NCBI RefSeq assembly: GCF_900102465.1
Contig: NZ_FNBW01000011.1
Span: 62,001 to 126,000 of the forward strand
Source: Thalassobaculum litoreum DSM 18839
GTDB lineage: Bacteria; Pseudomonadota; Alphaproteobacteria; Thalassobaculales; Thalassobaculaceae
Direction of reading: 5' to 3'
Length of the DNA: 64,000 bases
This document shows, in pieces, positions 26,201-33,001 of the stretch (positions within the stretch are counted from its first letter, which is position 1; every line of letters starts with the position of its first letter). The position numbers were made by a program, and so were the translations under genes. The notes beneath the pieces were generated by a model, which was given only the letters and a program-made list of their open reading frames with translations, was not told the origin of the DNA and did not search any database.

Positions 26201-26211
26201 TCGTCGGCTGA
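23203..26211 (+). CDS. large secreted protein: DUF4347 domain, PATR strand repeats, RTX calcium-binding repeats
   Basis: About 1002 residues. Residues 20-175 match the DUF4347 pattern (VFSHGEPGVLHLGG, LVLYGCSVGRDEVGRRFVETLS, VLASSTPTGG). Residues about 366-766 consist of Gly/Thr-rich beta-strand repeats of the autotransporter-associated type (LTKTGASTLTLSGTNTYTG, GGTTINGGTLQVSGG). Residues about 790-925 hold roughly a dozen RTX nonapeptides (GGxGxDxLY type), followed by an RTX-style C-terminal domain ending LVGLSADQFGTDSFLVG. There is no Sec signal and no beta-barrel, so export by a type I system through the C-terminus is likely. ATG 23203 is provisional, since the region ahead is AT-rich and without a clear SD. 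No T1SS genes are in the window. Confidence 0.8.
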   Translation: MQNRMGNNRLSLPDAPVPDSTDGTLAVIDLAVPARAALAGVLVGRHRICLLGDTTDPFQSLADALSRPDAPATSVHVFSHGEPGVLHLGGERISLATLQRHHAGIAGLRRALAGRSLVLYGCSVGRDEVGRRFVETLSRVLVAPVLASSTPTGGRLYGGDWKLDVAAGGAPDAFPCLIDPQRAARWPGLLAVNVTSTLGDASAGTLRAAAAAVDQIVRFSNLGATATINLAASPTFTNGAATSFGFTGTTNSLTIGGSDIVADSHLYFDVSAGQSLTLNSGVSFTGGSFVLQTAGGGTIALNGSISGTSRVWVLGGTTAEIGTTTSAPLIDILGNSTVRFTTSGAYTSNIEVEDTATIDTGANTVTISGTVTDDGTNVLAKTGTGTLTLTGTNTASGSMTVSQGTLSVAGDGNLSAGTVTINGGTLAVTGATTIDNAIVLGASNGTVNVGANVTMSGVVSGAGNLTKTGASTLTLSGTNTYTGTTTVTGGTLSVSTDSNLGTGNVALNGGGLTVTGATTIDNDISGTSGLTKSGSGTVTLSGTNTYSGGTTINGGTLQVSGGNALADAGAVSVASGATLDLSNTNETIGSLTGSGTLNIGSGTLTLTDSASTTFSGTISGSGTIAGGGTYTVASGATLGGTSTFSTAVTVASGGTIAPGNSPGTISTGNLTLANGSTATMEVDGTAAGTGYDQINVTGTVTISNATLNVVLGYTPAAGDSYTLVNNDGVDAVTGTFSGLAEGATLTAGGRTLQISYVGGTGNDVTLTDVTPQPGGSDGGGASVGGETLSSGGTSGDVLRGTTGNDTLYGFAGNDTLSGGIGLDILYGNLGDDLLYGNQDADSLCGGQGADTAYGGTGDDLLWGNRDDDHLYGNQGADRIYGNEGDDRIRGDDGSDTLYGGQGADTLSGGAGDDRLFGNSGADVFRFGEADGADALYGFSIGEDRLMVAANANGTGIASADNLLARLFNDGAGNTVLDLGGGHSVTLVGLSADQFGTDSFLVG

Positions 26212-26225
26212 AAGCGAACGGGAAA

Positions 26226-26252
26226 GACCGGGCGCCCATCACACGCCCGGTC
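26226..26252 (+). terminator. hairpin after the RTX protein gene
   Basis: GACCGGGCG (26226-26234) pairs with CGCCCGGTC (26244-26252) around a 9-nt loop, starting 15 nt after the stop. A C-run rather than a T-run follows, so terminator function is uncertain. Confidence 0.4.
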
Positions 26253-26358
26253 CCCCCCTCGTAGTCAGCCGATCTCTCCCCAATCGGCCGACCCCGCGAC
26301 CTGCAGCCGGCCCCTCTCCGGCTGCGGTGCCTCGTCAGTCGTCGCTCATCAGTAGCCC

Positions 26359-26715
26359 CTAGTCAGCGGTGCATCCGCCACGCTCGATGTCCGGGCATGT
26401 CACGTTCTTGCCCCAGCCCAAGGCGTTCGCCGCGAGATCCTCCGGCCCGACGAACCAGAGCCTGTCGGAACCGGGAACCAGGTAGACCTCGGCGCTGTTC
26501 GTGGCGCGGACCAGGCAGGCCCCGGTCGGCAGCGGGTCGCCCTCGTCCACCGTCTCGATATCGATATCCGTGCGCAGCGGCGGCATAGTCCTGAACAGCA
26601 GCGCCAGGATCCGGGCGTCGGGAACCAGATGGCGCCGCCCGCCCAATACGAGATAGGTCGTGTCGTCTCCGCGCGCCCGCAGCAGCATTCCATTGAGATC
26701 GTCGCGCCGTGCCAT
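26359..26715 (-). CDS. small uncharacterised protein, two YxVxxGxRxxVP-like modules
   Basis: A 118-residue soluble protein with a strong SD (GAGAGGGGAGAA) before ATG 26715. It opens with DDLNGMLL, followed by module one (TTYLVLGGRRHLVPDARILALLF) and a degenerate module two (VRATNSAEVYLVPGSDRLWFVGPEDL). A similar short module is found in repeat regions of unrelated secreted or peptidase proteins. It shares the DLNGMLL start and first module with the 67-residue protein encoded upstream. Function is unknown. It is the last gene of the minus-strand set 32243-26359. Confidence 0.65.
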   Translation of the reverse strand: MARRDDLNGMLLRARGDDTTYLVLGGRRHLVPDARILALLFRTMPPLRTDIDIETVDEGDPLPTGACLVRATNSAEVYLVPGSDRLWFVGPEDLAANALGWGKNVTCPDIERGGCTAD

Positions 26716-26901
26716 CGCCGTTCTCCCCTCTCGGCAAGTCTTCGCGGGGACCGTTCGGTGAGCAGACCGGCGTCGTCCCTGACCCTGAGACGGTGCCGCA
26801 ACCGCGGGGCGAAATCCTGAGATCGGCACGAAATTCAGACGAAATCGCCGGAAGTGTCGGTGGCCGGCCGGGCAGTCGGTCCGCGCCGTCGGTCCGGGCA
26901 A

Positions 26902-27105
26902 TCAGTCGGTCGACAGCGCCCAGCGGATCGCGGTCGTCGGCTCGTCCGGGCCCGCCTGGGAGATAATCCGGGCGCCGGGAATGAAGAGCATGGTCACGCT
27001 GGAGGTCTTGGGCACACGCTGGCGCTTTCCGTTGGCGACCTGGTAGATCTCGATGCCGTCGGGCAGCTGCAGAAGCATGCCGTTCAAGTCGGGGCGAAGA
27101 TTCAT
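26902..27105 (-). CDS. small uncharacterised protein, single-module paralogue
   Basis: A 67-residue protein starting at ATG 27105 behind a GGAGG SD. It begins MNLRPDLNGMLLQLPDG, followed by IYQVANGKRQRVPKTSSVTMLF. The DLNGMLL start and the Y-x-V-x-x-G-x-R-x-x-VP core recur in the 118-residue protein of the next gene downstream. There are no cysteines, no signal peptide and no TM segment. It lies 157 nt after the subtilase gene. Function is unknown; a substrate, inhibitor or partner of the peptidase is conceivable but not shown. Confidence 0.6.
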   Translation of the reverse strand: MNLRPDLNGMLLQLPDGIEIYQVANGKRQRVPKTSSVTMLFIPGARIISQAGPDEPTTAIRWALSTD

Positions 27106-27262
27106 TGGATCCTCCGGGGTGCAGCGACGGCGCGGTCGCGTCCGTCGCGATGGCACAACCCTGCCCGAGATCGCCTCCGCAATCCTGATCGGCACCCGAA
27201 ATCGCTCCGAAGACCAAAGGCCCGGCGGTCCGCAAGGCCGCCAGGCCGATCGCGTCGCGTGG

Positions 27263-29338
27263 TCAGTCGGTGTCGGGCGCGCCGAGATCCACCGGGATAT
27301 CCACCCGGCCGGCCCCGCCACGGGCGAATTCCGGGCGGGGTTGGGGAAAGTGCTTCTTGTCGCTCTTCTCCGCATAGCCGTGCAGCCAGGCCCGGTCGGC
27401 GGCCTTCTTCCTGCTCTTCTTCTTGTCCCCGGCGATCGCCTCCACCGCCAGCCGGGCAACCCGGGGGGCGGCCACGCTGGTGCCGGACTGACGCACCAGA
27501 TACCCGCTGCGCGACCCGGCGCTCAGCACCCCGCGCAGCACGGGCGACTGGTCGCCCAGGGCGGCCGCATCCGGTCCCTTGCGGCTGGGCACCGGCCCCG
27601 ACGCTGAATAGTCGGAAATCAGGCCGTTGCTCCCGGTGAAGCTGGCGACCACCAGCGGTGCCTCCCCGGTGGCGAGGCCGTTCAACGTCCCGGCCCGCCG
27701 GACCGGACAATGGGTCCCCGGCGGGTCCACCGGCAGCGGCGCGCCATAGGCATCGAATTTCTGGTAGTCGGGGTTGTTGAAATGCGCCTGACGCCCGCGC
27801 GGCGGAAACCCGGGCAGGGTGTCGTCGCGTCGGATCCAGACCTCGACCGCGGCACCCTCGTGCTGGTCCCGCCGAGGCGGCTCCGCCGCGCCGTCGCGCC
27901 GGCGCCAGATCTCGATCCGCCAGTCCCCGGCCGGCGCCAGCGCGGCCGCTCCGCTGAAGCCGACCGTCCGGTTGACCGACAGGACGATCGACGCCCGGTT
28001 CACGGTGCGGGTCGCCGGGGCGTAGGACAGACGGGCGATCTCCCGTCCGTCGCCGTCGCGCAGGCGATGGACGCGACGGGACCCGACCACGATGGTCGCG
28101 CCCTTCCGGCCGCCGGGCGGGCTGACCGTGACATGCACCGGGTCCCAGCCCGGATGCTCGATTTCCGGCAGCCACATTTCCACATGGCTGTCCGTGCGAT
28201 CGTCGGGCAGGACCTTGAGGTCCAGGGCGACCGACCCGGTCTCGCCGACCTCGGCATGCGCGTGGGTGCGCGACAGGTTGGTATTGCCGGCCGGCAGGAC
28301 CATGCGGCGGACGGGCCCGTCCCCCTTGTCCACGATGTGCTGGATGAGCCGGGGTATCAGGCCGGAGCCGTCATGCGGCCCGTCGAGGGTGCCGTAGCTG
28401 AAGTTGAACACCATCGGCACGATCGTCCCATCCGACCGGCGGAACCGGCGCCCTTCCCGCTCCAGCCGGTGCAGAGCCAGCAGCAGGCTGGGGTACAGGT
28501 TGAAGCCGGAGGTGTCCTCGGTCACCCGCCAGGGCAGAGACGCCACCAGGAGCGGCCGATGCTTCGGCGCCTTGTGCATCTGGTGCCCAGCCGCGAGTGC
28601 CGCCACGTGGGTGCCGTGGGATTCCCGCAGGGCCAGGGGCGAAAACCCGCCGCCGGCGAAGTCGATCGCGCCGGCATCGACATAAAGCGCATCCTCGTCG
28701 GTCAGGCCGAAGGAGGTGTGCGTCTTCAGTAACCTGTCGATGGCCCGCTTGTCGAGCGAGCGGCCCTGCACCTCCCAACGCCAACCCGGCCGGTGCGGAA
28801 CATCCGACGCGGAGGACATGATATAGGCCAGATGCACGCGGCTCGATGTCTCGCGATCGCGGAACAGGGCGTTGGCGAAACCGATCGCATCGTCGATGAC
28901 CGCGGTCACCACCGTGTCGTCGTCGCACTTGATCGGCTTCGGCGCCGGCCGTTCCCGCTCCTGCGGCGTCAGGTGCAGCGGCAGATGCGCTTGCGGGACC
29001 ATGCAGCCCAGATAGACGCCCCCGCAGCCCCATCCGTTGCCCACCGTGTTTGCGGTCCGGACCACCGGGGAGCGGGCGATCAGCGTGACGCTCTGGAGCG
29101 GCGGCCGGGCGGCGCAGTCCGCCGCGTCATACACGTCCGGGATCAGGATCTGCCCCGGATGGGCCTGTTCGGCGCGCTGCCGGAACTCGTCCAGGCTCGT
29201 TTCTTCCAGATGGAAGATCGCCGCCCACCAGATCTCGTCGAGGGGACGGGGATAGGAGCTTGGATCCCGGGTGAGCCGGTAGTCGGTGACCGGGTCTATC
29301 GCGCCCGCATCGCCATCGTCTTGCCAGTCGGCCTGCAT
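27263..29338 (-). CDS. S8 family serine peptidase (subtilase), no signal peptide
   Basis: A 691-residue protein with a subtilisin catalytic triad: Asp in VTAVIDDAIGF (149/150), His241 in ESHGTHVAALAAG, and Ser621 in RQSGTSVAAPRVA. An oxyanion asparagine sits in VLPAGNTN. Between His and Ser lies an insertion of about 300 residues including a beta-rich stretch. The N-terminal 140 residues are not a recognisable I9 propeptide, and no Sec or Tat signal is visible, so the enzyme may act in the cytoplasm. It sits between the PAP2-type gene (42 nt) and two small-protein genes. A role in processing a partner encoded in this set is inference. Confidence 0.82.
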   Translation of the reverse strand: MQADWQDDGDAGAIDPVTDYRLTRDPSSYPRPLDEIWWAAIFHLEETSLDEFRQRAEQAHPGQILIPDVYDAADCAARPPLQSVTLIARSPVVRTANTVGNGWGCGGVYLGCMVPQAHLPLHLTPQERERPAPKPIKCDDDTVVTAVIDDAIGFANALFRDRETSSRVHLAYIMSSASDVPHRPGWRWEVQGRSLDKRAIDRLLKTHTSFGLTDEDALYVDAGAIDFAGGGFSPLALRESHGTHVAALAAGHQMHKAPKHRPLLVASLPWRVTEDTSGFNLYPSLLLALHRLEREGRRFRRSDGTIVPMVFNFSYGTLDGPHDGSGLIPRLIQHIVDKGDGPVRRMVLPAGNTNLSRTHAHAEVGETGSVALDLKVLPDDRTDSHVEMWLPEIEHPGWDPVHVTVSPPGGRKGATIVVGSRRVHRLRDGDGREIARLSYAPATRTVNRASIVLSVNRTVGFSGAAALAPAGDWRIEIWRRRDGAAEPPRRDQHEGAAVEVWIRRDDTLPGFPPRGRQAHFNNPDYQKFDAYGAPLPVDPPGTHCPVRRAGTLNGLATGEAPLVVASFTGSNGLISDYSASGPVPSRKGPDAAALGDQSPVLRGVLSAGSRSGYLVRQSGTSVAAPRVARLAVEAIAGDKKKSRKKAADRAWLHGYAEKSDKKHFPQPRPEFARGGAGRVDIPVDLGAPDTD

Positions 29339-29380
29339 GGGTACCTCCCGCAGCCTGAAGAGGAAAAGGGATCGTCGCCG

Positions 29381-30562
29381 TCAGTTCAGCGGCTTTTCCC
29401 ATTCGCTGAGGGCACGGTTTCGAAGCCAGTGGAAGGCCGCCGATCCCTGCTCCTCCGACTTCAGCTTCTTCGTGCCGCTGGTCATCCAGGGTTGGCTCTT
29501 CTTCCCGGCCCAGGGCTTCTGCTCGTCGTCCTTCGGCTCGTAGAGGGCGTGCCAGTGGAAATCGTCCTCCACCGGGAACCGCCGGCCGTCGAATTCCGCG
29601 GTGGCGCGCCGCTGGATCGTCTTGTCGCACAGGTCCCAGATGAAATCGGCCAGGGTCAGGCCGAGGATGGCGCCGGCCACGCTGTCGACCGGGAAATGAA
29701 CCCCCGCGACCGTCCGGTTGATGGCGATGCGCGACGCCTGGCGCATCAGCATCTCGCCCCAGGTCGCTTCCTGCCGGGAGTCCGGGTTGTGGGTCGCGTG
29801 GCGCCGCAGCTTCCAGATCAGCCGGGCGAGCAGGAAGGCTTCCGTGGCATGGCCGCTCGGCAGGGTCGGATGGGTCGGTGTCGGGATCGCCGGCTGGATC
29901 TGCGGCGAGAACTGCAGCGGCCGTGGCAGGGCCAGCCCGTACTTCACCCGCATGTAGACCATGTTGGCGCAGCTCAGCGCCGTTTGAAGGAACTCCAGCG
30001 TGTGCGGCGTGCGCCCCGGATCCATGTACAGGATCGACGCATAGAACGGGATCAGGGCCGAGGTCTGGACCAGGATCTCGCGCGCCCGGTCCTGCCGCAG
30101 ATCCGCATAGGCGGACAGGAACTTGGTCTGCTCGCGCAGTTGGTCGATGGTCGGGGCGACCACCGTCACCAGCGGTTCGGCCGACATGCGATGCTTCGGC
30201 CCGCCGTGAAGGCTGGTGCTCAGGACCTCGGCGACCGGCGTCTCTCCGTCGTCCTTCACGGTGACCGCCAGCCGCGAGGCGAACTCGAACAGGAAGATGC
30301 TGGCCCTGACGGCCGGCGAGAAATGCGGCAGACCGTGCACCGGGTCGGTGGACGGCCGCGGGTCGTAGTCGAGGAACGGGATGGTCGGCCCGACGATCCC
30401 TTCCCGGTTGGTGATCAGCGCTTCCGCAGCCAGCGGCGATGCCGGCAGCCCGAAGCTGCCGAAACTCCCGAAGCTGCCAAAACTGCCGAAACTTCCGAAA
30501 CTGCCAAAGCTCCCGAAACTGCCGAAGCTGCCTTCGGGTGATCCGCTCTCTGCGTTGCTCAT
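29381..30562 (-). CDS. PAP2 / vanadium haloperoxidase-fold protein with N-terminal SFG repeat
   Basis: A 393-residue protein. The three phosphatase/haloperoxidase motifs are present: KYGLALPRP (K-X6-RP), TLPSGHATE (PSGH, about 235-238), and NRTVAGVHFPVD (R-X5-H-X3-D, about 284-293). Length and the lack of TM helices fit a vanadium-dependent haloperoxidase-like or soluble acid-phosphatase member better than a membrane lipid phosphatase. Residues about 12-38 are nine tandem Ser-Phe-Gly units. ATG 30562 is chosen since GGGGGGAG then lies at correct spacing; ATG 30568 abuts it. The substrate is unknown. It is 34 nt from the regulator gene upstream. Confidence 0.75.
   Translation of the reverse strand: MSNAESGSPEGSFGSFGSFGSFGSFGSFGSFGSFGSFGLPASPLAAEALITNREGIVGPTIPFLDYDPRPSTDPVHGLPHFSPAVRASIFLFEFASRLAVTVKDDGETPVAEVLSTSLHGGPKHRMSAEPLVTVVAPTIDQLREQTKFLSAYADLRQDRAREILVQTSALIPFYASILYMDPGRTPHTLEFLQTALSCANMVYMRVKYGLALPRPLQFSPQIQPAIPTPTHPTLPSGHATEAFLLARLIWKLRRHATHNPDSRQEATWGEMLMRQASRIAINRTVAGVHFPVDSVAGAILGLTLADFIWDLCDKTIQRRATAEFDGRRFPVEDDFHWHALYEPKDDEQKPWAGKKSQPWMTSGTKKLKSEEQGSAAFHWLRNRALSEWEKPLN
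30450..30530 (-). repeat. nine 9-bp tandem units encoding Ser-Phe-Gly
   Basis: Nine copies of the plus-strand unit CCGAARCTG (variants CCGAAACTC, CCAAAACTG, CCGAAACTT) run head to tail. Read on the coding strand they give (Ser-Phe-Gly)n near the protein start. Units differ at synonymous positions, so the peptide repeat is conserved more strictly than the DNA. Gain or loss of units would keep the frame. Confidence 0.9.
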
Positions 30563-30596
30563 GCTCATCTCTCCCCCCAATGTGATCAGTCAGTCG

Positions 30597-32243
30597 TCAG
30601 TCAGGCACCCCCGCGGCGCGCAGTGCGTCTGCGATACGCCGTCCTATCTCGAACTCGGCGCTGGGCGACGAACCGAGCCACGTGCCGATGCGCAGGCTGG
30701 GTTGCAGCCGCAGCAGTTCCTGGGCGGTCTCGCGGGCCGCCTCCTCCTGGCCGAGATTGATCAGCGCCACCGTCTTGATCCGCAGCGTCGAGGTATGGGT
30801 GCGGTTCAGACGCAGCGACATATCCGCCAGCTCCAGCGCCCGGACATAGTCGCCATTGGCCAGATGCGCGCCGGCGGCCAGCGCCAGGAAGAAGTACCGG
30901 TGCGGGTCCAGCGGGGCCAGCAGCAGGGCGCGCTCGGTGTCGCGCACGGCCGCCGCCCCCTTGCCCTCGAAGGAATACAGCGTGCCGCGCAGCAGCCGGC
31001 CCACCGCGTCGCTCGGATTGATGTCGAGCGCCGCGTTGTACCGGTCCTCCGCGTCGTCGAGCCGCTTGAGCAGGTTGGTCAGCACGAAACCCTCGCTGGT
31101 CAGCGCCAGCGAATTGTCCGGATCGATCTCCAGCGCCCGTCCGGAGCATGTCAGCGCCAGATCGGCATCCTGTGCCGGCGCGTCCGACCAGCCCTGCTGC
31201 ACCCGCAGGACGTGCCACCGGGCCATCCAGGAGAGCGGCGCCGGCTGCTCCGGCCAGCGCTCGATCAGCGCGGCCAGCATGCTGCGGGATTCCTCGAAAT
31301 CCGGCGGCGACAGCCGGTGCATCAGCCCCACCGCGCCGATCAGTTGGGAATAGGCCGGAAGCGAGGTGAAAGGCATGCTGCGGGCCCGCTGGCTCTCGCG
31401 CAGGAAGATCGCCTTGCGGATGCGGCCGACGATCATCTGGATCGTGTCCGGCTCGTTCAATAGGGCCGGAACCGTGCTCTCGACCCGGTCCGACCACAGA
31501 ATCCGGCCGGTCTCCGACTCCGCGAATTCCAGCCCCAGGATCACCCGGTCGGCATTTCCCATCAGCGAGCCGGAGATCACGTAGTCGGCACTCAGCGTCC
31601 GGCCGATTTCCTCCAGGGAGGCCTCCCGCGAGCGGAAATAGGTCGAGGAGAGGCGGGAGACGACATAGACCTCCTGGGAGCGGGAAAGCGCGTAGATGAT
31701 CTCCTCGGCGACCACCTCGCCGACGACCTCCTCGGCGACGCCGTCCTCGCCGCGGATCTGCCGCGAGCGCAACGGGATCACCGCGATGGTCGGCAGCAGG
31801 TCTTCGGTCCAGTGATGCGCCGCCACGCGCGGCAGGGTCAGCGACTGCGCCATCGGCGCCCTGGCGGTCGGCTCGACCGTGTCGCCGGCCGCGGTCTGTG
31901 CCGGTGCCAGACGCGGCACCCCGGCCGCGGGCTGCAGGATAAATCCGCGCTTCGGGATCGTGCGCAGGATCTCGCGATTGCTGTCGCCGATGGCGCGGCG
32001 GATATCGGCGATGCATTGGGTCAGGCTGTCGTCGGTGACGCTGACATCCGGCCAGACCTCCTCGATCAGCCGATCGCGGGACACCAGTTGTCCGAGGTTA
32101 TCCACCAGCAGATGAAGGACACGGGCCGACTGGGCGCGCAGGAATACATCGCCCCCGGTTCGGTCCAGCAACCGCCCCGAGTCCGGGTGGTATTCCAGGA
32201 GGCCGAGAAGCAGCGGACATTGACACTGACCTGCACTGGGCAC
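30597..32243 (-). CDS. winged-helix regulator with TolB-like and TPR domains (no TM)
   Basis: About 548 residues. Residues 5-100 are an OmpR/CadC-type winged helix (LRAQSARVLHLLVDNLGQLVSRDRLIEEVW, SLTQCIADIRRAIGD, ILRTIPKRGFIL). A segment resembling the TolB-like domain of adenylate-cyclase-type regulators follows (IAVIPLRSR, AEEIIYALSRSQEVYVVSRLSS, ADYVISGSLMG), then a long alpha-helical TPR region (residues about 300-540). GTG 32243 is chosen because GAGGGGAAGG precedes it at SD distance; the ATG at 32369 would add a tail with no family similarity. First gene of the minus-strand set ending at 26359, so a local activator role is likely. Confidence 0.75.
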   Translation of the reverse strand: MPSAGQCQCPLLLGLLEYHPDSGRLLDRTGGDVFLRAQSARVLHLLVDNLGQLVSRDRLIEEVWPDVSVTDDSLTQCIADIRRAIGDSNREILRTIPKRGFILQPAAGVPRLAPAQTAAGDTVEPTARAPMAQSLTLPRVAAHHWTEDLLPTIAVIPLRSRQIRGEDGVAEEVVGEVVAEEIIYALSRSQEVYVVSRLSSTYFRSREASLEEIGRTLSADYVISGSLMGNADRVILGLEFAESETGRILWSDRVESTVPALLNEPDTIQMIVGRIRKAIFLRESQRARSMPFTSLPAYSQLIGAVGLMHRLSPPDFEESRSMLAALIERWPEQPAPLSWMARWHVLRVQQGWSDAPAQDADLALTCSGRALEIDPDNSLALTSEGFVLTNLLKRLDDAEDRYNAALDINPSDAVGRLLRGTLYSFEGKGAAAVRDTERALLLAPLDPHRYFFLALAAGAHLANGDYVRALELADMSLRLNRTHTSTLRIKTVALINLGQEEAARETAQELLRLQPSLRIGTWLGSSPSAEFEIGRRIADALRAAGVPD

Positions 32244-32593
32244 GTCGGCCTTCCCCTCGTGAACGCTTCGGCCTGGACGCAACCGCCCGGGCACCGATGC
32301 GCAACACCCGATCGGACCGACGATCCGACCGGCTCCCAGAGGCCCCACACCCCCCAGAATTGAGCGCATTCAATCGTATCAACACAAAAAGGATATTCAA
32401 TCTCATCGTTTCCCGCACCGCGGGATTTTTCGCGCGATCCGGTGAATGAAACAACCGGTTGCGGAGTGACCGGGAGGCGTGCATGGGATCCTGCCGCCCA
32501 GCCCATGAAGACCGGTCAGTGACGGCTGTGCCGTGACAGCGGACCCGTTCAGTGCGACCGTGCGGCCGGGGCGCTCACGGAGGAGTTGAAGAC
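32244..32593. other. divergent intergenic region, no gene seen
   Basis: About 350 nt between the minus-strand regulator and the plus-strand GFA gene. It contains an AT-rich patch (about 32370-32405) that could hold the promoters and a CAACCGGTTG palindrome near 32453. No convincing ORF, terminator or RNA was seen. Confidence 0.5.
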
Positions 32594-32980
32594 ATGGAGC
32601 GGGTTACCGGCGGCTGTCTGTGCGGCGAGGTGCGGTTCGTGGCGCTGGGCCGCCCCGACCGGGTCGGCATCTGTCACTGCCTGGACTGCCGCAAGCACCA
32701 CGGCGCCCTGTTCTACGCGGCGGCGGTCTATCCGCCGGAGGCGGTGTCCATCGAGGGCGACCCCAGCGAATACCGTGGACGGTTCTTCTGCCCGCACTGC
32801 GGCGGCTCGGTCTTCGCGCGCAGCGAAGGCGAGATCGAGGTCCATCTCGGCGCCCTGGACGCCCCCGACCAGTTCGTACCGAGCTACGAACTCTGGACGG
32901 TACGCCGCGAATCCTGGCTGCCGCCCTTTCCGGTCGAGCATCTCTACGACCGGGAACGGCCGGAACCCGAGGGCTCCTAA
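32594..32980 (+). CDS. GFA / CENP-V family zinc protein
   Basis: A 128-residue protein with the family cysteine layout: GGCLCGEVRF at the N-terminus, CHCLDCRKHHGALF (about 27-40), and CPHCGGSVF (about 68-76). Family members are annotated as glutathione-dependent formaldehyde-activating (GFA) enzymes, though most are of unknown activity. ATG 32594 with a GGAGG SD is preferred over the upstream in-frame ATG at 32552. Formaldehyde handling would suit a betaine-demethylating cell, but the gene is far from gbcAB, so no link is claimed. Confidence 0.8.
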   Translation: MERVTGGCLCGEVRFVALGRPDRVGICHCLDCRKHHGALFYAAAVYPPEAVSIEGDPSEYRGRFFCPHCGGSVFARSEGEIEVHLGALDAPDQFVPSYELWTVRRESWLPPFPVEHLYDRERPEPEGS

Positions 32981-33001
32981 CGTCTCACCGCCCCTGGACG
33001 G

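Noticed and set aside
30450-30530. CRISPR-like short repeat array
   Set aside because: Units are 9 bp, contiguous and without spacers; they encode a peptide repeat.
30381-31463. Plus-strand frame with (Lys-Leu-Pro)9
   Set aside because: It is the complement of the SFG repeat continuing as a shadow of the regulator gene; no SD or family.
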